From Amyelois transitella (lineage: Eukaryota > Arthropoda > Insecta > Lepidoptera > Pyralidae): a DNA stretch of 64,000 nt. The stretch is taken from contig NC_083523.1 in assembly GCF_032362555.1 (NCBI RefSeq), positions 4,129,501 to 4,193,500 on the forward strand, read 5' to 3'. A program made the translations under genes and the position numbers. Position 1 is the first letter of the stretch, and each line of letters starts with the position of its first letter. Positions 24,401 to 35,018 of this stretch are shown piece after piece. The notes below the pieces were generated by a model, which saw nothing but the letters and a program-made list of their open reading frames with translations, had not been told where the DNA came from and did not search any database.

Positions 24401-27400
24401 ATGCGGTCACTTCAACTGGAACGTTGTAAAATCATGTAGATAAACGTTGACGTAGATGTAATCTGAATGTAGATCGTGTAGATTATCATTGTTAAGTTAT
24501 AAGTATAACTATATCGGTTATCTGATTAGTTTTAATCGTTGGAGGAATCGTGCAAACATGTCTATGGTTAATATTTTTTTGAGTTACGTACATGTACATC
24601 AATTAAATGCTCTTACGCGAAGGAAAAACAAAGTCAGGGAACCTGCACAGACAGAATATTAAACTATACATCTAGGACAAACTAAAAAGCATCCGGTTTT
24701 AAGATGATCATGGAGGCTAAAGAGATTTTAAACAATATTATTCCCTGATTATGATGATCCCATTTCTGAATTGTTACCATGTTCGAATACAAGAGCGCAG
24801 TTGGGATAGGGACTATTTGCAAATGAGAGAAGTTCTTGATTATTAATTTTTAAATAAGTACATTGATTATTACAACACATTGACTATTATAATGTATTTT
24901 GTGTACGATTATAAAGTTGTTAAAAGATTAAGATAAGTTTACTTACCATACGTAGAACTACATATTGAATAGACATTTCCGGTTCATATTTTTTATTTCT
25001 TGATAAAATTTCCTTTACTACGGGCAAAGAGACATTCGAGGGAACGATTCTCACGCAATCGGACAAAGTTCATGATAGAAAATATTTCGAAATCACGTAG
25101 GTATATCACTATATCACGCAGTTTAAGATTGCGGAGAAATTAACAAAATAAAATCTTATACTTATGTATATTGCAAGAATGCTGAAAGGGACATCAAGGT
25201 CATAGGATTCAGGTCTATGATAAAATAAATAATTAGCTCAGCCAAGTTTCTTCATCAGCGTGGGAAAAGTATTCTAACTTGTTTGTGGTCTCAGATCAAG
25301 ATAGATATCTTGGTAGAAAGATACTGGCATGAAGCCACTTAACCGACTAAGGATACCTTTTGACCCGTGGATTTCATACAGCTAAGATCATGTTGAAATG
25401 AACTCTTTCTTTAATATTGTTCTTTGCAATAAGATTTTATTAACCAACTTAAATTAAACCAACAAACAAGCAATGTTTAACTAAACATTTCAGAGGCGTT
25501 CCGTGCCCCCATGTTCCGGGGAGGCGCGGACAAGAACGGCTTCTCACTGGGAGCGTACAACAATTTCAAGGAGGTGTTCGGCAATAGCCCCAACTTGTGG
25601 ATGGTGCCAGTTTTCACAAGGTAATTACTTAATTTTTTTTTCAATCTTGGCCTCTAGGTATTTTGCTAGCAGGCAAAACCTGACAGAATACATAGTCGTT
25701 ATTCGCTTGTATAATCCCACAGAAACAGTGTTTTTTCTGAGATATGAGGTACCGTGTCCTTAGTACTCTTACTGTTTGTGCGTTTGAAGAAAATTAGCTA
25801 AGAAGTTTAAACGTGAAGCTACCTTAAAAACTCATTTTCGCAATTTTATCAGTTAGGACGGGACTAATTAATTATTGGGTCATGGTCTGTTTAAGATGCC
25901 GAGCAATTAAGAGGAAATATATCGATAATAACTTTGAGTCAAGCAACATGTACTATGAACTCTAATATTAGTCTTAAAATAGAACTGATATCATTTGACC
26001 TCCTCAGATAAACAGATAGATAAGCAGATTAGCTGTATGATATTAACTTGACTGACGAACTACGAATAGAAAATGCATGTGCATACAAATGATAACAAAT
26101 GTTTAGTGCCGGTTTGTGACCCCAAATGTGTGCATGTTTTTAATGTGTGAAAAAGAAGTGAATGACCAACAGGCGAATTACATAATTGCGTAACACAAGT
26201 TCACGATGTATTAAATTTATGTGCCCAATGACACCTTTGATCATTATACTTAACAATTTTTTTAGAAGTCTCATCGAAGATATCTTCTTTAACCACTGTC
26301 TTGTCTGTACTACCTACTATGTTTCTAAATCTGACGGCCTGTTTGGTGAAAAAGTATTTACAACTAACAGTTTTTGACATTGTACATATTTTCATATCCT
26401 AATAATAACAAGCATATATTTAATTAATTCACATGAAATAGATATATTTTAGATTTAATTTTCATCATATCACATGCACCGCCTTTATTTATGACATAAC
26501 ATCATTTAACCATTGCATGACGTGTTTCTTCTAATAAATATAGTATATATTATCAACGTTTTTTAAATTACAATATTATTCCCAGCGTCTCTGACACATA
26601 ATTATTTTCTTTTGATAAATTAAGATTGCATGAAAAATTATTTTTTCGTAATAATGTAAACATTTAGAGAATGTTGAAACTAATTTGACATTATTCTTGA
26701 TTATGATAAGTCACATTTCAATGCAGTCATCTGTTTTCAGACTGAATCATATCTTATCGGCCAGAAACTGATTTTCTATATATCTTTTCCCTGTTTACGG
26801 CCGATTCATGTGCAATGTCATTAATCTTAAAAATATAAAGGGCGGGAGGAATTAATCGATCAGTGCCTATCCCAGTATTTTTTTCACTTTCCTCTGAAAT
26901 CATGGTCATTTTGTCAGCCTCGGGGACGGATGCCAATTCCCAGTGCGCCGCGAACATCAACTACAGACGTTCACATCCCCCCAGGAATGTCCCCATGGGT
27001 ACGAGTCCATGGGCACCACGAGGTCAAGGTCAGACCCGCTGGACGGGCGCCCGTCAGCCGATTTCAAACACATACCTTGAGTAAAAAAAAAAAATCCCGA
27101 ACAATTTTTCATGTCTCAACTGCCAGTTACGCGAGCAATTTTCGTAGCGAGTTTGAATTTCATTTGAATTTGAAAAAGTTTTTCTTTTACTATACAATAC
27201 CTATAGCGTTTAGGTAGAAAATAAATTTTAAATGAATACATACCTATTACGATACTTTTATTAGATTAGATTTTAAAATCGAGCGTCTTCCTTAATCGTA
27301 TTTCAAATAATAATTTAGTGGTGCTAGGTTTTGTATTTTTATGTACCTACTAGTTTAGTGATTAATTCCATACAAAAATTCTATGACAATAATGGTAATA

Positions 27401-29592
27401 CCGAGTGTAGTATTAGAATTCAGTATGATCTTAATTTACAGATTGCCTCTGGCAAGTTAATTTGCTCATATTGATAATAAGATAATTCAAAATATTTTAA
27501 TACTCAAGTTGTGTGAAGAAATGTGACTGACGTGTGTCTTTGATGAGAAATATTGAAGTTTAAGAATTTATTGCATTATAAAAATTAATGGTTCCAATAT
27601 TGAAATAATTGTTATATATATTCGCAAATTGCTTTTTAATGCATTTATAATTTCTGAGCTATATACACCACACAAGACTGATAAAGTTAGAGAGAGTAAT
27701 AATAATATTTTGTAAGTATGTTTTGTGCACAATAAAATGTTTTGTTCTTTATTTTGTTTTTTATTTTTTTTCTTCTAGTTCTGTTTGTTTACACAGCAAC
27801 AAATTCTTGAAGAATATTTTATTTAACATTTCATGTTCCACGATTTATCAAAGTCGAGCCAAAAATGTGCTATTCGTAAAATAAACACTTGACAAATCGC
27901 TGTTATGCTTCTTATAACGGGCATTTCTGAAAATGAAAAGTTTGCAGATAAATGATTTCTCTAATTTAAAAACAAAATTCAGAAATGCACCTATATCAGA
28001 AATGAATATTTTCACTTGCACATTTATTTACACATCGACAGCTTAATAATCAATTTATTATTAGCAAGCAATTGGATACAAAAACCATTGGCGATACCTT
28101 CTTGACGTCTCTGTGTGCTGTATATCACAAAACTATGTTACCCTTCTATTTTCCAGGGTGACTTAAGTCTTCTCTTACTCTCTCAGTCTTCTTTCTTATG
28201 CATGTTATCGGTGCTACAGATTATTATTGAAGTTCATTAAAACATAGGTATATAAGATACGCCACTGACACTGTTAAGTATAATTAAATTAATTTAGAAA
28301 AATTATGGGATTTAAAAATTATAAAATTACTTATCATAATGTCATTTAAGACACTTGATTATTTAATTCATTTCTTCATATTGAAAGCCGTGGAATTGTT
28401 TACTAAAGTATAAAAATACTATCACGTCTTTTTCTGTATTGGGAATAATCAAGCCATAAGTTGGCGAATACCAAAATTTTTTTTCCGAAAAATGTAGGTA
28501 ATTTTCTTTTTTCTTTTTAAAACTACTACTTTAACGTAACATAATCTGCAGCACCAACAATACTGTGTTTGTCCTGCTTTTCTATCTCTTATTACCTACT
28601 TAGGATGTCATTTAAAAATGAGGCTTTATTACGATTTTAGCTCGGAGCCTGGCCACGAGACTGAGAGATGGAGACTTTGCCCCCGAAAGGGCCGGACTGT
28701 ACCGCAAATAGTTTAAGAAATAACGTTTAATAATAAAATTAATCCTTAATCCATTTTTTCACGATATTTTATTACATATAAATAAAACATGTCCAATAAA
28801 ACATGCTTTTCATTCATCGGCGACGTCATCCTTTTGGAAATTATTCAAAATTTATAGTCATTCACTTCTTTTTATCGTAGTACGTAAAATTTTGATAACG
28901 AGAAAGTGTCCTTTTGCATGCTAATTATATGTAGCAAAAACTATATCCCGAACACAGTTTTAAGTCCATAATAGATGGAGAATACGTTGTGCCTGGCTTT
29001 TAGAAATATACTTCGCACTTATATAAGGTTATTATTGTAAAACATCTTTCTTTTTATGAAAAAGAATGAAGTTGTGCATCAGGAAGCCAATTAGATGATG
29101 CACATCATACGCGATCTAGATGTCACTAGCGCTTTTTTTTAAATCATTATTATGCGGAACAAATGAGAATCTGCAAGATATTTTTTTATAACTTAATGAC
29201 AAAATGTTAACATAAGTAGCAATTTGGAAACCTTATTCTCATTTGATTCGTGTATAAAAAAATAGAAAGCATGTCTGTGCTTTACATGTTAGAGTCAAAT
29301 TTAACACTACAAAGCCAGGACACACCTAATTTTTTAATCCACATTACAATCGAGAAACATTCATTTCGAAGCATGAAATCAAATCATTACAAAATCAGAT
29401 GACAGACAATGAAAATGTGAACATTACATTGAATTGTGCCATGGGAATAGTTTCGGAGACGGCATCGTGTATCCGCTGCCGCAGCCAGACGAGGACACCG
29501 AGTCGTTGCTTAGTTCCGAGCGATGGGAGCGGTGGGGCGAGCGAGCGAGGCCCTTCGATGAGAGGGAAAGTTCCTCCTTTGACGAACTATGA
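18428..29592 (+). CDS. ZDHHC15: DHHC palmitoyltransferase, ZDHHC2/15/20 group
   Basis: Membrane protein S-acyltransferase that transfers palmitate to cysteines of target proteins, in Golgi/plasma membrane. Exons: 18428-18593, 18762-18883, 19075-19181, 21144-21381, 23584-23722, 25494-25620, then either 26918-27080 (353 aa) or 29451-29592 (346 aa); every phase agrees. Exon 1 encodes TM1 (about residues 28-52), exon 2 TM2, exon 4 the zinc-binding cysteine-rich domain [20 protein letters not shown] with DHHC at 166-169 and TM3, exon 5 TM4, and exons 5-6 the TTxE motif (TTLEAF). The pre-DHHC segment [12 protein letters not shown] and later GFSLG match vertebrate ZDHHC15/20 and fly CG1407. A second, diverged exon 3 lies at 19749. 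Introns hold repeats A, E and a palindromic element. Function certain at family level; exact orthologue within the 2/15/20 group is not. Confidence 0.94.
19200..19275. repeat. fragment of dispersed repeat family A
   Basis: The 'aatagaactactccatat', 'catcataaaaggcgacta' and 'aataggctta' blocks match the distal part of family A. Lies in the intron directly behind ZDHHC exon 3. Confidence 0.65.
19749..19861 (+). CDS. ZDHHC15: second copy of ZDHHC exon 3 (alternative or relic)
   Basis: An open stretch of 113 nt behind an AAAG acceptor keeps the same phases as exon 3 (0 in, 2 out). It encodes [17 protein letters not shown] and VLTR, clearly homologous to [16 protein letters not shown] and IVTR of exon 3 at 19075-19181. 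This is the pattern of mutually exclusive exons born by tandem duplication. Against use: the donor GTTTGC is weak, and the stronger acceptor at 19773 would break phase. The copy may be a decaying relic. Confidence 0.5.
20120..20275 (-). repeat. dispersed repeat family A, partial
   Basis: Reads 'gggctagcaacctgtcacta' to 'gcaagggatatagacgtgat' and ends in a (TATG)n tail; inverted copy in ZDHHC intron 3. Another old repeat (ggccgattttacc region, 20825-20995) follows. Confidence 0.8.
21432..21534. repeat. 103-bp fold-back element with 29-bp arms
   Basis: The left arm 21432-21460 (AGGTATTAAACGCGCACGTA...) and right arm 21506-21534 are reverse complements apart from one or two bases, around a 45-bp centre. 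GC-rich arms stand out from the AT-rich intron. Looks like a very short MITE in ZDHHC intron 4. Confidence 0.85.
26918..27080 (+). CDS. ZDHHC15: ZDHHC alternative last exon a
   Basis: Acceptor TTTTGTCAG at 26917. Completes the codon left by exon 6 to give SLGDGCQFP, which corresponds to SLGDGCSFP of vertebrate ZDHHC15, then a hydrophilic tail with [20 protein letters not shown] and a TGA at 27078. An AATAAA lies near 27220. An internal donor (AAG|GTCAGA) could let it act as a cassette exon. Confidence 0.75.
28641..28716 (+). other. possible third ZDHHC terminal exon
   Basis: After an acceptor ATTTTAG a GC-richer island runs to a stop. In the phase left by exon 6 it reads about 25 codons to TAA at 28714. 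In the phase left by exon 5 it reads [20 protein letters not shown] and stops at 28709. Composition looks coding, but neither reading matches a known DHHC tail. Confidence 0.25.
29451..29592 (+). CDS. ZDHHC15: ZDHHC alternative last exon b
   Basis: Acceptor GGGAATAG at 29450; same entry phase as exon a. Encodes SFGDGIVYP, aligning with SLGDGCQFP of exon a, then an acidic tail ([17 protein letters not shown]) and TGA at 29590. The shared SxGDG start marks the two as alternatives. A canonical AATAAA occurs at 30496-30501. Confidence 0.7.
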
Positions 29593-30815
29593 GTGTAAAT
29601 CCGGCCATCTTACTTTGTGCAGGTTTAGATCAAGGTTGCTTTATAAGCATGTACCATTGGTGGATTTCAAAAAATCACTAATCACGTTACGTATAGAACT
29701 AATGGTGCGCTGTGATTGGTCGGCTTCATGCATCTTCGCCTCTATTGGGGGCGTGCTTTTAAACATTTTGGACTTTGTTGACAACAGCATTTAGAAGCTT
29801 TTATTCCAAGCTTTGAGGTTTTCGTGTGGTTTACCAAGGTCTTTGTGCATTTGTATATTATATAGATTTTGAATATTATATGATCAGAGCTTAGTTTTGT
29901 TACATACCTGATTGTACTGATAATTAATTTTTATACCAGCAAACGCTCCATAGAAATGGGATTGTCATTTTTTTAGATTCTGTGATGGTTAATTAGAAAC
30001 TACCCGATATTATAATTAAGGTAAAAGCAATTGTATAATTTGCCTTCAATATGTAGATTTGATCGCCCGCACGTGTAACGTGGCCGAGATAAAGTACTAT
30101 TCAGTGAATCATGAACTTTGGGTATAATTGGTGCTTATTGTCATGTCATGTAGTTATATTACGGCTGAGAAATGAGATGTATAGAGCAACAAAAGTACGT
30201 CTACAGACGCTTTTCAAAATCTCATGTTGTGCTGTGATTTAAAACATACTTTTGAATATTATCAGTACATGTACTTTTGTTGTTTAATATTTAAACTAGT
30301 GTGAATTGTAACTTCCTTGGAATTTATAAGGCTGACCAAGATAGAGTTTGCTTTGGCCCAGTTAATAATTAATAATTGAGATAAAAGTGAATGTTTGAAG
30401 TTAGACCAAATTACAGATACATGTGAAATTTGATAAAATTCTGTTCAAGAGTTTCGAAGTTGTCAATTAAGTACCTATTATGTACCTACTAATATAATAA
30501 AGAATCCCACTACTACGTAACTGACGTTTGATTCTCATCGTCACTCAGTTTTTGAACTCCAAGAATGTTTTTTTAGCTTCACGATTTAAACAATTCTTGT
30601 GAATTTTGCTATTTGATAAAGGTTAGTGTTCCATTTGTGGACCAGTTAAGCGGTTTCAAACTTTTAAATTTAATAATGATTACTTAATAATTAACGATCT
30701 ATAGATCTATGTGTTTTTATGAATATTTTGGCTTTACTTTGATTACATTTATACATATCTGTGTTTTACATAAAGCATTTATTATAATATGCACTATACA
30801 AAATAAAAATCTGGT
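29593..30815. other. presumed ZDHHC 3' UTR and downstream DNA
   Basis: No further ORF of note. AATAAA at 30496-30501 may end the exon-b transcript. The rest is AT-rich spacer up to the pogo-like element. Confidence 0.4.
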
Positions 30816-30819
30816 ATGT

Positions 30820-33800
30820 ACCCATACCTCGACCATCAAAAACCAATACCTGACCAGGCAATGCTCCAATAGCTGACCACTACTAAAAACTTAAATTAAG
30901 GCAATAAATAGACATTTATTTGTTATTAATTTGTTTATTAAAATTGTTAATAGCTAATAAACATATTTTTTAGTAAATCTAAACCTGCATATAAAAAAAT
31001 TTATAACGACAAAGAGAGAGATCAAACATTTAAAAGATATCACCGTTTATTATAATATTTTTACGAAACTATTATTATTATTAACCTTTTATAAAACTTC
31101 AAAAGTAAGTAAGTAATTTTAAAACACATAACAAAAAAAAATATCCATAAAAAAAGAATGTTGGAAATATGTAAGAAAAAGTAACTAAACAGTAAAAGGC
31201 AAAAATTTTGACATTTCTTTTACCGTATAAAAACCTCTTTTGTTCGTTAAGACTGGTGTATCTATATGCTCTACTATATCTTTCATAGAGTACCAAATTT
31301 TGTCTGGTTTTTCGGGCCATCTAAAAGTGTTTCCTGTGGAGAAAGTCATTGAGCTTATTTCGAAACTACACTTATCAACGCTTTCTACCACTCCCGGAAA
31401 GTATTCTCCTTCGTATCTTATTATCACATAGTCTCCCTTAGATAACTTCTTTTTCTTCCCACAAATTCTGCTGAGGGGTATGTTCTCGGAATCCGAATTA
31501 GATATTTCATCTTGCTCTGAATTTTTATCTTCGCTTTCTGTTTCACTATCACTCCATATAATCTGTCTTCTTGATTTTTTACTTTTTCTACGACTAGGTT
31601 GTTTCGAATTCTTTGCTCTAGGTGCTTTTTGACTCTTATTTGCTCTTATTTCCTCTCGTATTCTTTTCCTTCTTTCCACCTCTTCAGCTTTTCTGTCTTT
31701 CTCCTGTTCTTTTATTTTATAATATTCCCGAAATGCTGGAGACGTAACTGCTAAAGGCATACGTTCTTTGGTATATTTTTTTATTGGTGAATCAGATGGA
31801 AATAGAATATGATTTGCGAAAGCCGGACTAACTAATTTCTGTTTCTGTGCCATTATCTCTATTAATTTAGGATTGATATGCTTAGTGGAGCACGTTTCTG
31901 AACTTAGTGGCGGCGTCTTATCAATAGAGCGCCTTAGTAGTAAATATTCTTGATTATTCGAGGAGCTTGCTACCTGTTTATTTAGTTCAGGAGTTATACA
32001 CGAATTGGCATCTGGGTGATTTTTATTGGGAGTCGTAACTGAACTGCACGTAGTAGAGTCCGTTCGCAAAGCTCGTGGTGGTGTTAACATAATAGATGGA
32101 GACGGAGGCAAATCATTATCTTGGTTGAATTCAGGAAGCAGATTTTCCGTTGCTATTTCATTTTCAATAAATACATCTTCAGACACATTTTTATGCAAAC
32201 ATTGTCGACGGAACTTCTTCCACACATAAAATAATTCTTTTGCTGATTCGTCTCCTTGCCAATCTTCTTTTTCGGCCCTTCTAAATTGTTCCGCGCGGCC
32301 TCGCCTCATAAAGGACTCCAGCAAAAGAAGTGTTTCCACTCCGACTTCAGTAGCACTTGGTAAAACTTTTCGCACTTCATTGTCCATACATTTACTATAG
32401 TCTACCGCAGAAGGATCAAATGGATAGAGTCCACACCGCTTAAAACCGTTTGCTACTATTTGGGACGTGACTTTATTTTGAAATACTTTGAGCAAAAGGG
32501 GTGCAAAGCCAGCACGAGTAATATACTTATTGCCCGTGTTTTGTTTGTATTCAAACACAGTGTTTTGCCAACCACTTTTAAGACACTTAAAAAGTGAAAC
32601 ATCTGCGGGCTGAGTAATGTGCGTTGAATTCGGATATAGCGCATGGACAAGTATTTGATTTTCTGCGCAGTACTCTGATACTTGCAAAGTCATATGTGAG
32701 CGATGGCCATCAACTAAAAGCAACACCGGTTTCTTAACATTTTCCCTCTTGAGCCACTGATCAAACACGTTTGCAATAAACTCGAAATATAACGGGCCTG
32801 TCATCCAACCTTTAGGTGATCTTCCAATGGCCCAATCTGTCGGAACATTGCTCGTTATATCCTTCGAAATACGGACCAACGGATAAACAACCATTGGGGA
32901 AACCACTTCGCCGGCGGCGTTAATGCAGGCCATGACAGTAAGCTGCTCTTTTTCTTTACCTGATTTGATCTCAAAAAAGTTTTTCATTCCCACAGGCCCC
33001 AATACTTGTCCTGACTGAGGGCAAGTTTGAAATCCAGATTCATCTGCGTTATATATTCTTCTTGGGTCATCAAGAATTTCCAGCGCTTGTTCCTCAGTCA
33101 AATATTGCTTAAGGGATTCAAACCATTGTCGTAGATCAGCCTCTGTAACATTAGCTCGTGATGTCGATATGCTCTCCGCCTTCTTTTCACTTAACTGCGG
33201 GTGCCGCTTCTTAAACAAGTCAATCCACTTTCTCCCCGGACGGTTACATTTAAAGGGCGTTTTGCGTCCGTCTTCATCTATAATTTTTTTCACGGTTTCA
33301 ACTAAGGATTGTCTTTTTATTGGAATGCCTTTTTTGGCATTAGCTTCTATGTATGAAACTAATAGTTTTTCTTCTTCATTCGTTAAATAGGTCTCACGAC
33401 CCATCTTTCTTTCTTCAGGCACCACACCTTTTAATTTATTGCTGAGCGTGTTGTGTGGCACACCATAATGTCGTCCTGCTTCTCTTAATTTGAAACGACC
33501 TTCGCGAACTGCTTGTATAGTCGATTTCATTGCAGACTCTGGATAGCGCAGATTTCTAGAATTTTCCTTCTTCTTGACTGTGTAAAATAGCAATTAATGT
33601 TACAACCATCACCAAAGCTTAAGTGGTCGAGCATTAGATAAGCAAATTTTGTCAGTACTATTAGATGACCACCCTGGTCGACTATTGGAAAAAGACCAAA
33701 TATAAAGTTACGGATTCTTAGATAGTAAACCTAAACAATAACTCGTACTGAAAATCAAAGAAAAACAACACTTTTGTCATTGGTTATATTTTCCAATAGT

Positions 33801-34235
33801 CGACCACTGTGGTCGGAGAAAGGGACATTAATAAAAATTAGGTTCCAAAATGTAGACCAGCCTCCCAAAACCACGCGACCATAGAAAATACAGAAATAAT
33901 GCTTTAAGTTAGTTAATTAGACTATCCTCTATATATATGCCATGTTTTAATAACAAATATATGCAATGCTTTCAAGATTAATAAGGATTACGCAAGATAT
34001 CAATAAAAAAAAATCTTAGTAAAATCAATAAGCACTTACCGGGAGCCATCTTTACGTCAAAAAATGTCAAATATTTCGACCAATAGAATGCAGCTGTGTA
34101 TGTCAGGTGACAAATATGGTGTTGCCATATTAATAAACATCAAAACAAAAACTCAGTGTTGTCAGTGTTTCTTATTTTGGGAGTTTTTAAACATTTTGGT
34201 CAGCCGTTGGGACATGGTCGACGAATAGAACACAA
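30820..34235 (-). mobile_element. pogo/Tigger-like DNA transposon, apparently intact
   Basis: Boundaries are approximate. The left end (cctcgaccat, then ctgaccagg) and the right end, inverted (cgtcgaccat, then ggctgaccaaa), form weakly matching ends. Motifs of the form CCAATAG(C/T)(T/C)GACCAC recur near both ends: 30866, 33675 inverted and 33792. The element carries one spliced transposase gene. Precise TIRs and a TA duplication could not be fixed by eye. Confidence 0.7.
31185..34049 (-). CDS. pogo/jerky-type DDE transposase, 800 aa, two exons
   Basis: Exon 1 is 34049-34040, ten coding bases (ATG GCT CCC G|GTAAGT). Exon 2 is 33577-31185 behind TTTTACACAG; the join gives MAPVKKKE and a frame of exactly 801 codons. 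Residues about 16-55 form a Psq-type HTH (AVREGRFKLREAGRHYGV) and about 60-150 a CENP-B type second DNA-binding region. The DDE_1 core has D182 (YNADESGF), D293 (LLLVDGHRSH) and D329 (HITQPADVSLFK), a DD35D spacing. The C-terminal third is charged (RKSKKSRRQ, acidic DSETESED). It ends in a small module with KGDYVIIRYEGEYFPGVVES and IWYSMKDIVEHI that looks like a Tudor/SH3-like fold, which is inference. No stop or frameshift; either a young element or a domesticated gene. Confidence 0.9.
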
Positions 34236-34878
34236 ACCCAACTTATTATTTTACATAGAAAAATTTAAGGAAGTTGCAAATACATTAGTAAAATAATTTA
34301 AGCGATGTAAATAAAAGTGCTTTTATATTATAAGACTGCTAATAAGGTTTAGATTAGATCGATTTTATCAATGTACTTAAGCACAGCAGTTTTGTGTGAC
34401 GCAATGTTATACCCATTTAAACCTTTGTTTGTCACAAATGTTAGTTACTAATTTTATTAGGCAAAATGAATGTTTAATGTAATAGCAAAATGTTTACAAG
34501 GTGCCAACAAAAAGGAAATACATTCCGATCCATTTTTTATGTAGATTTCCTTTAGCAGTATTAAGTCTGTTTATGATTCAAATTGTAATATTTAAGTTTA
34601 ATTACTAAGTGGGTCAATAGAATGAAAATATTTTAAAAGTGTACATGAAAATTAAAACCACCAAAAGGTTTACTCTTTCTGCAGCATTGCTGTTTCTCTA
34701 ATCACAGTTATTTGACCAGATCAAGAATCGCAGTTCTTGGTGTATTGTATTATTAAATATCAAGATTAATATTTAGTATGTAGGTACATTTTCTCATTTA
34801 AATGTATACTTTACTAGTTTTTGCGTACTCATCTCTCTATTTTTTGCTTAATAAAACCTGTTCTTTCTCTGGGGCAAC
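34236..34878. other. spacer between two transposons
   Basis: AT-rich, no gene seen. Confidence 0.5.
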
Positions 34879-35018
34879 GGCCACAACAGTGCGTTGCGGC
34901 GTCGCATCGTAAAAACAACATCGCACAGCTATGCGATGCGATGTCGCAACGCAAAAATTTCATCGGATACGACATCGTACGTAAAGACGCTAACCAACGT
35001 TTCAGTTTCTAGTGAGAC

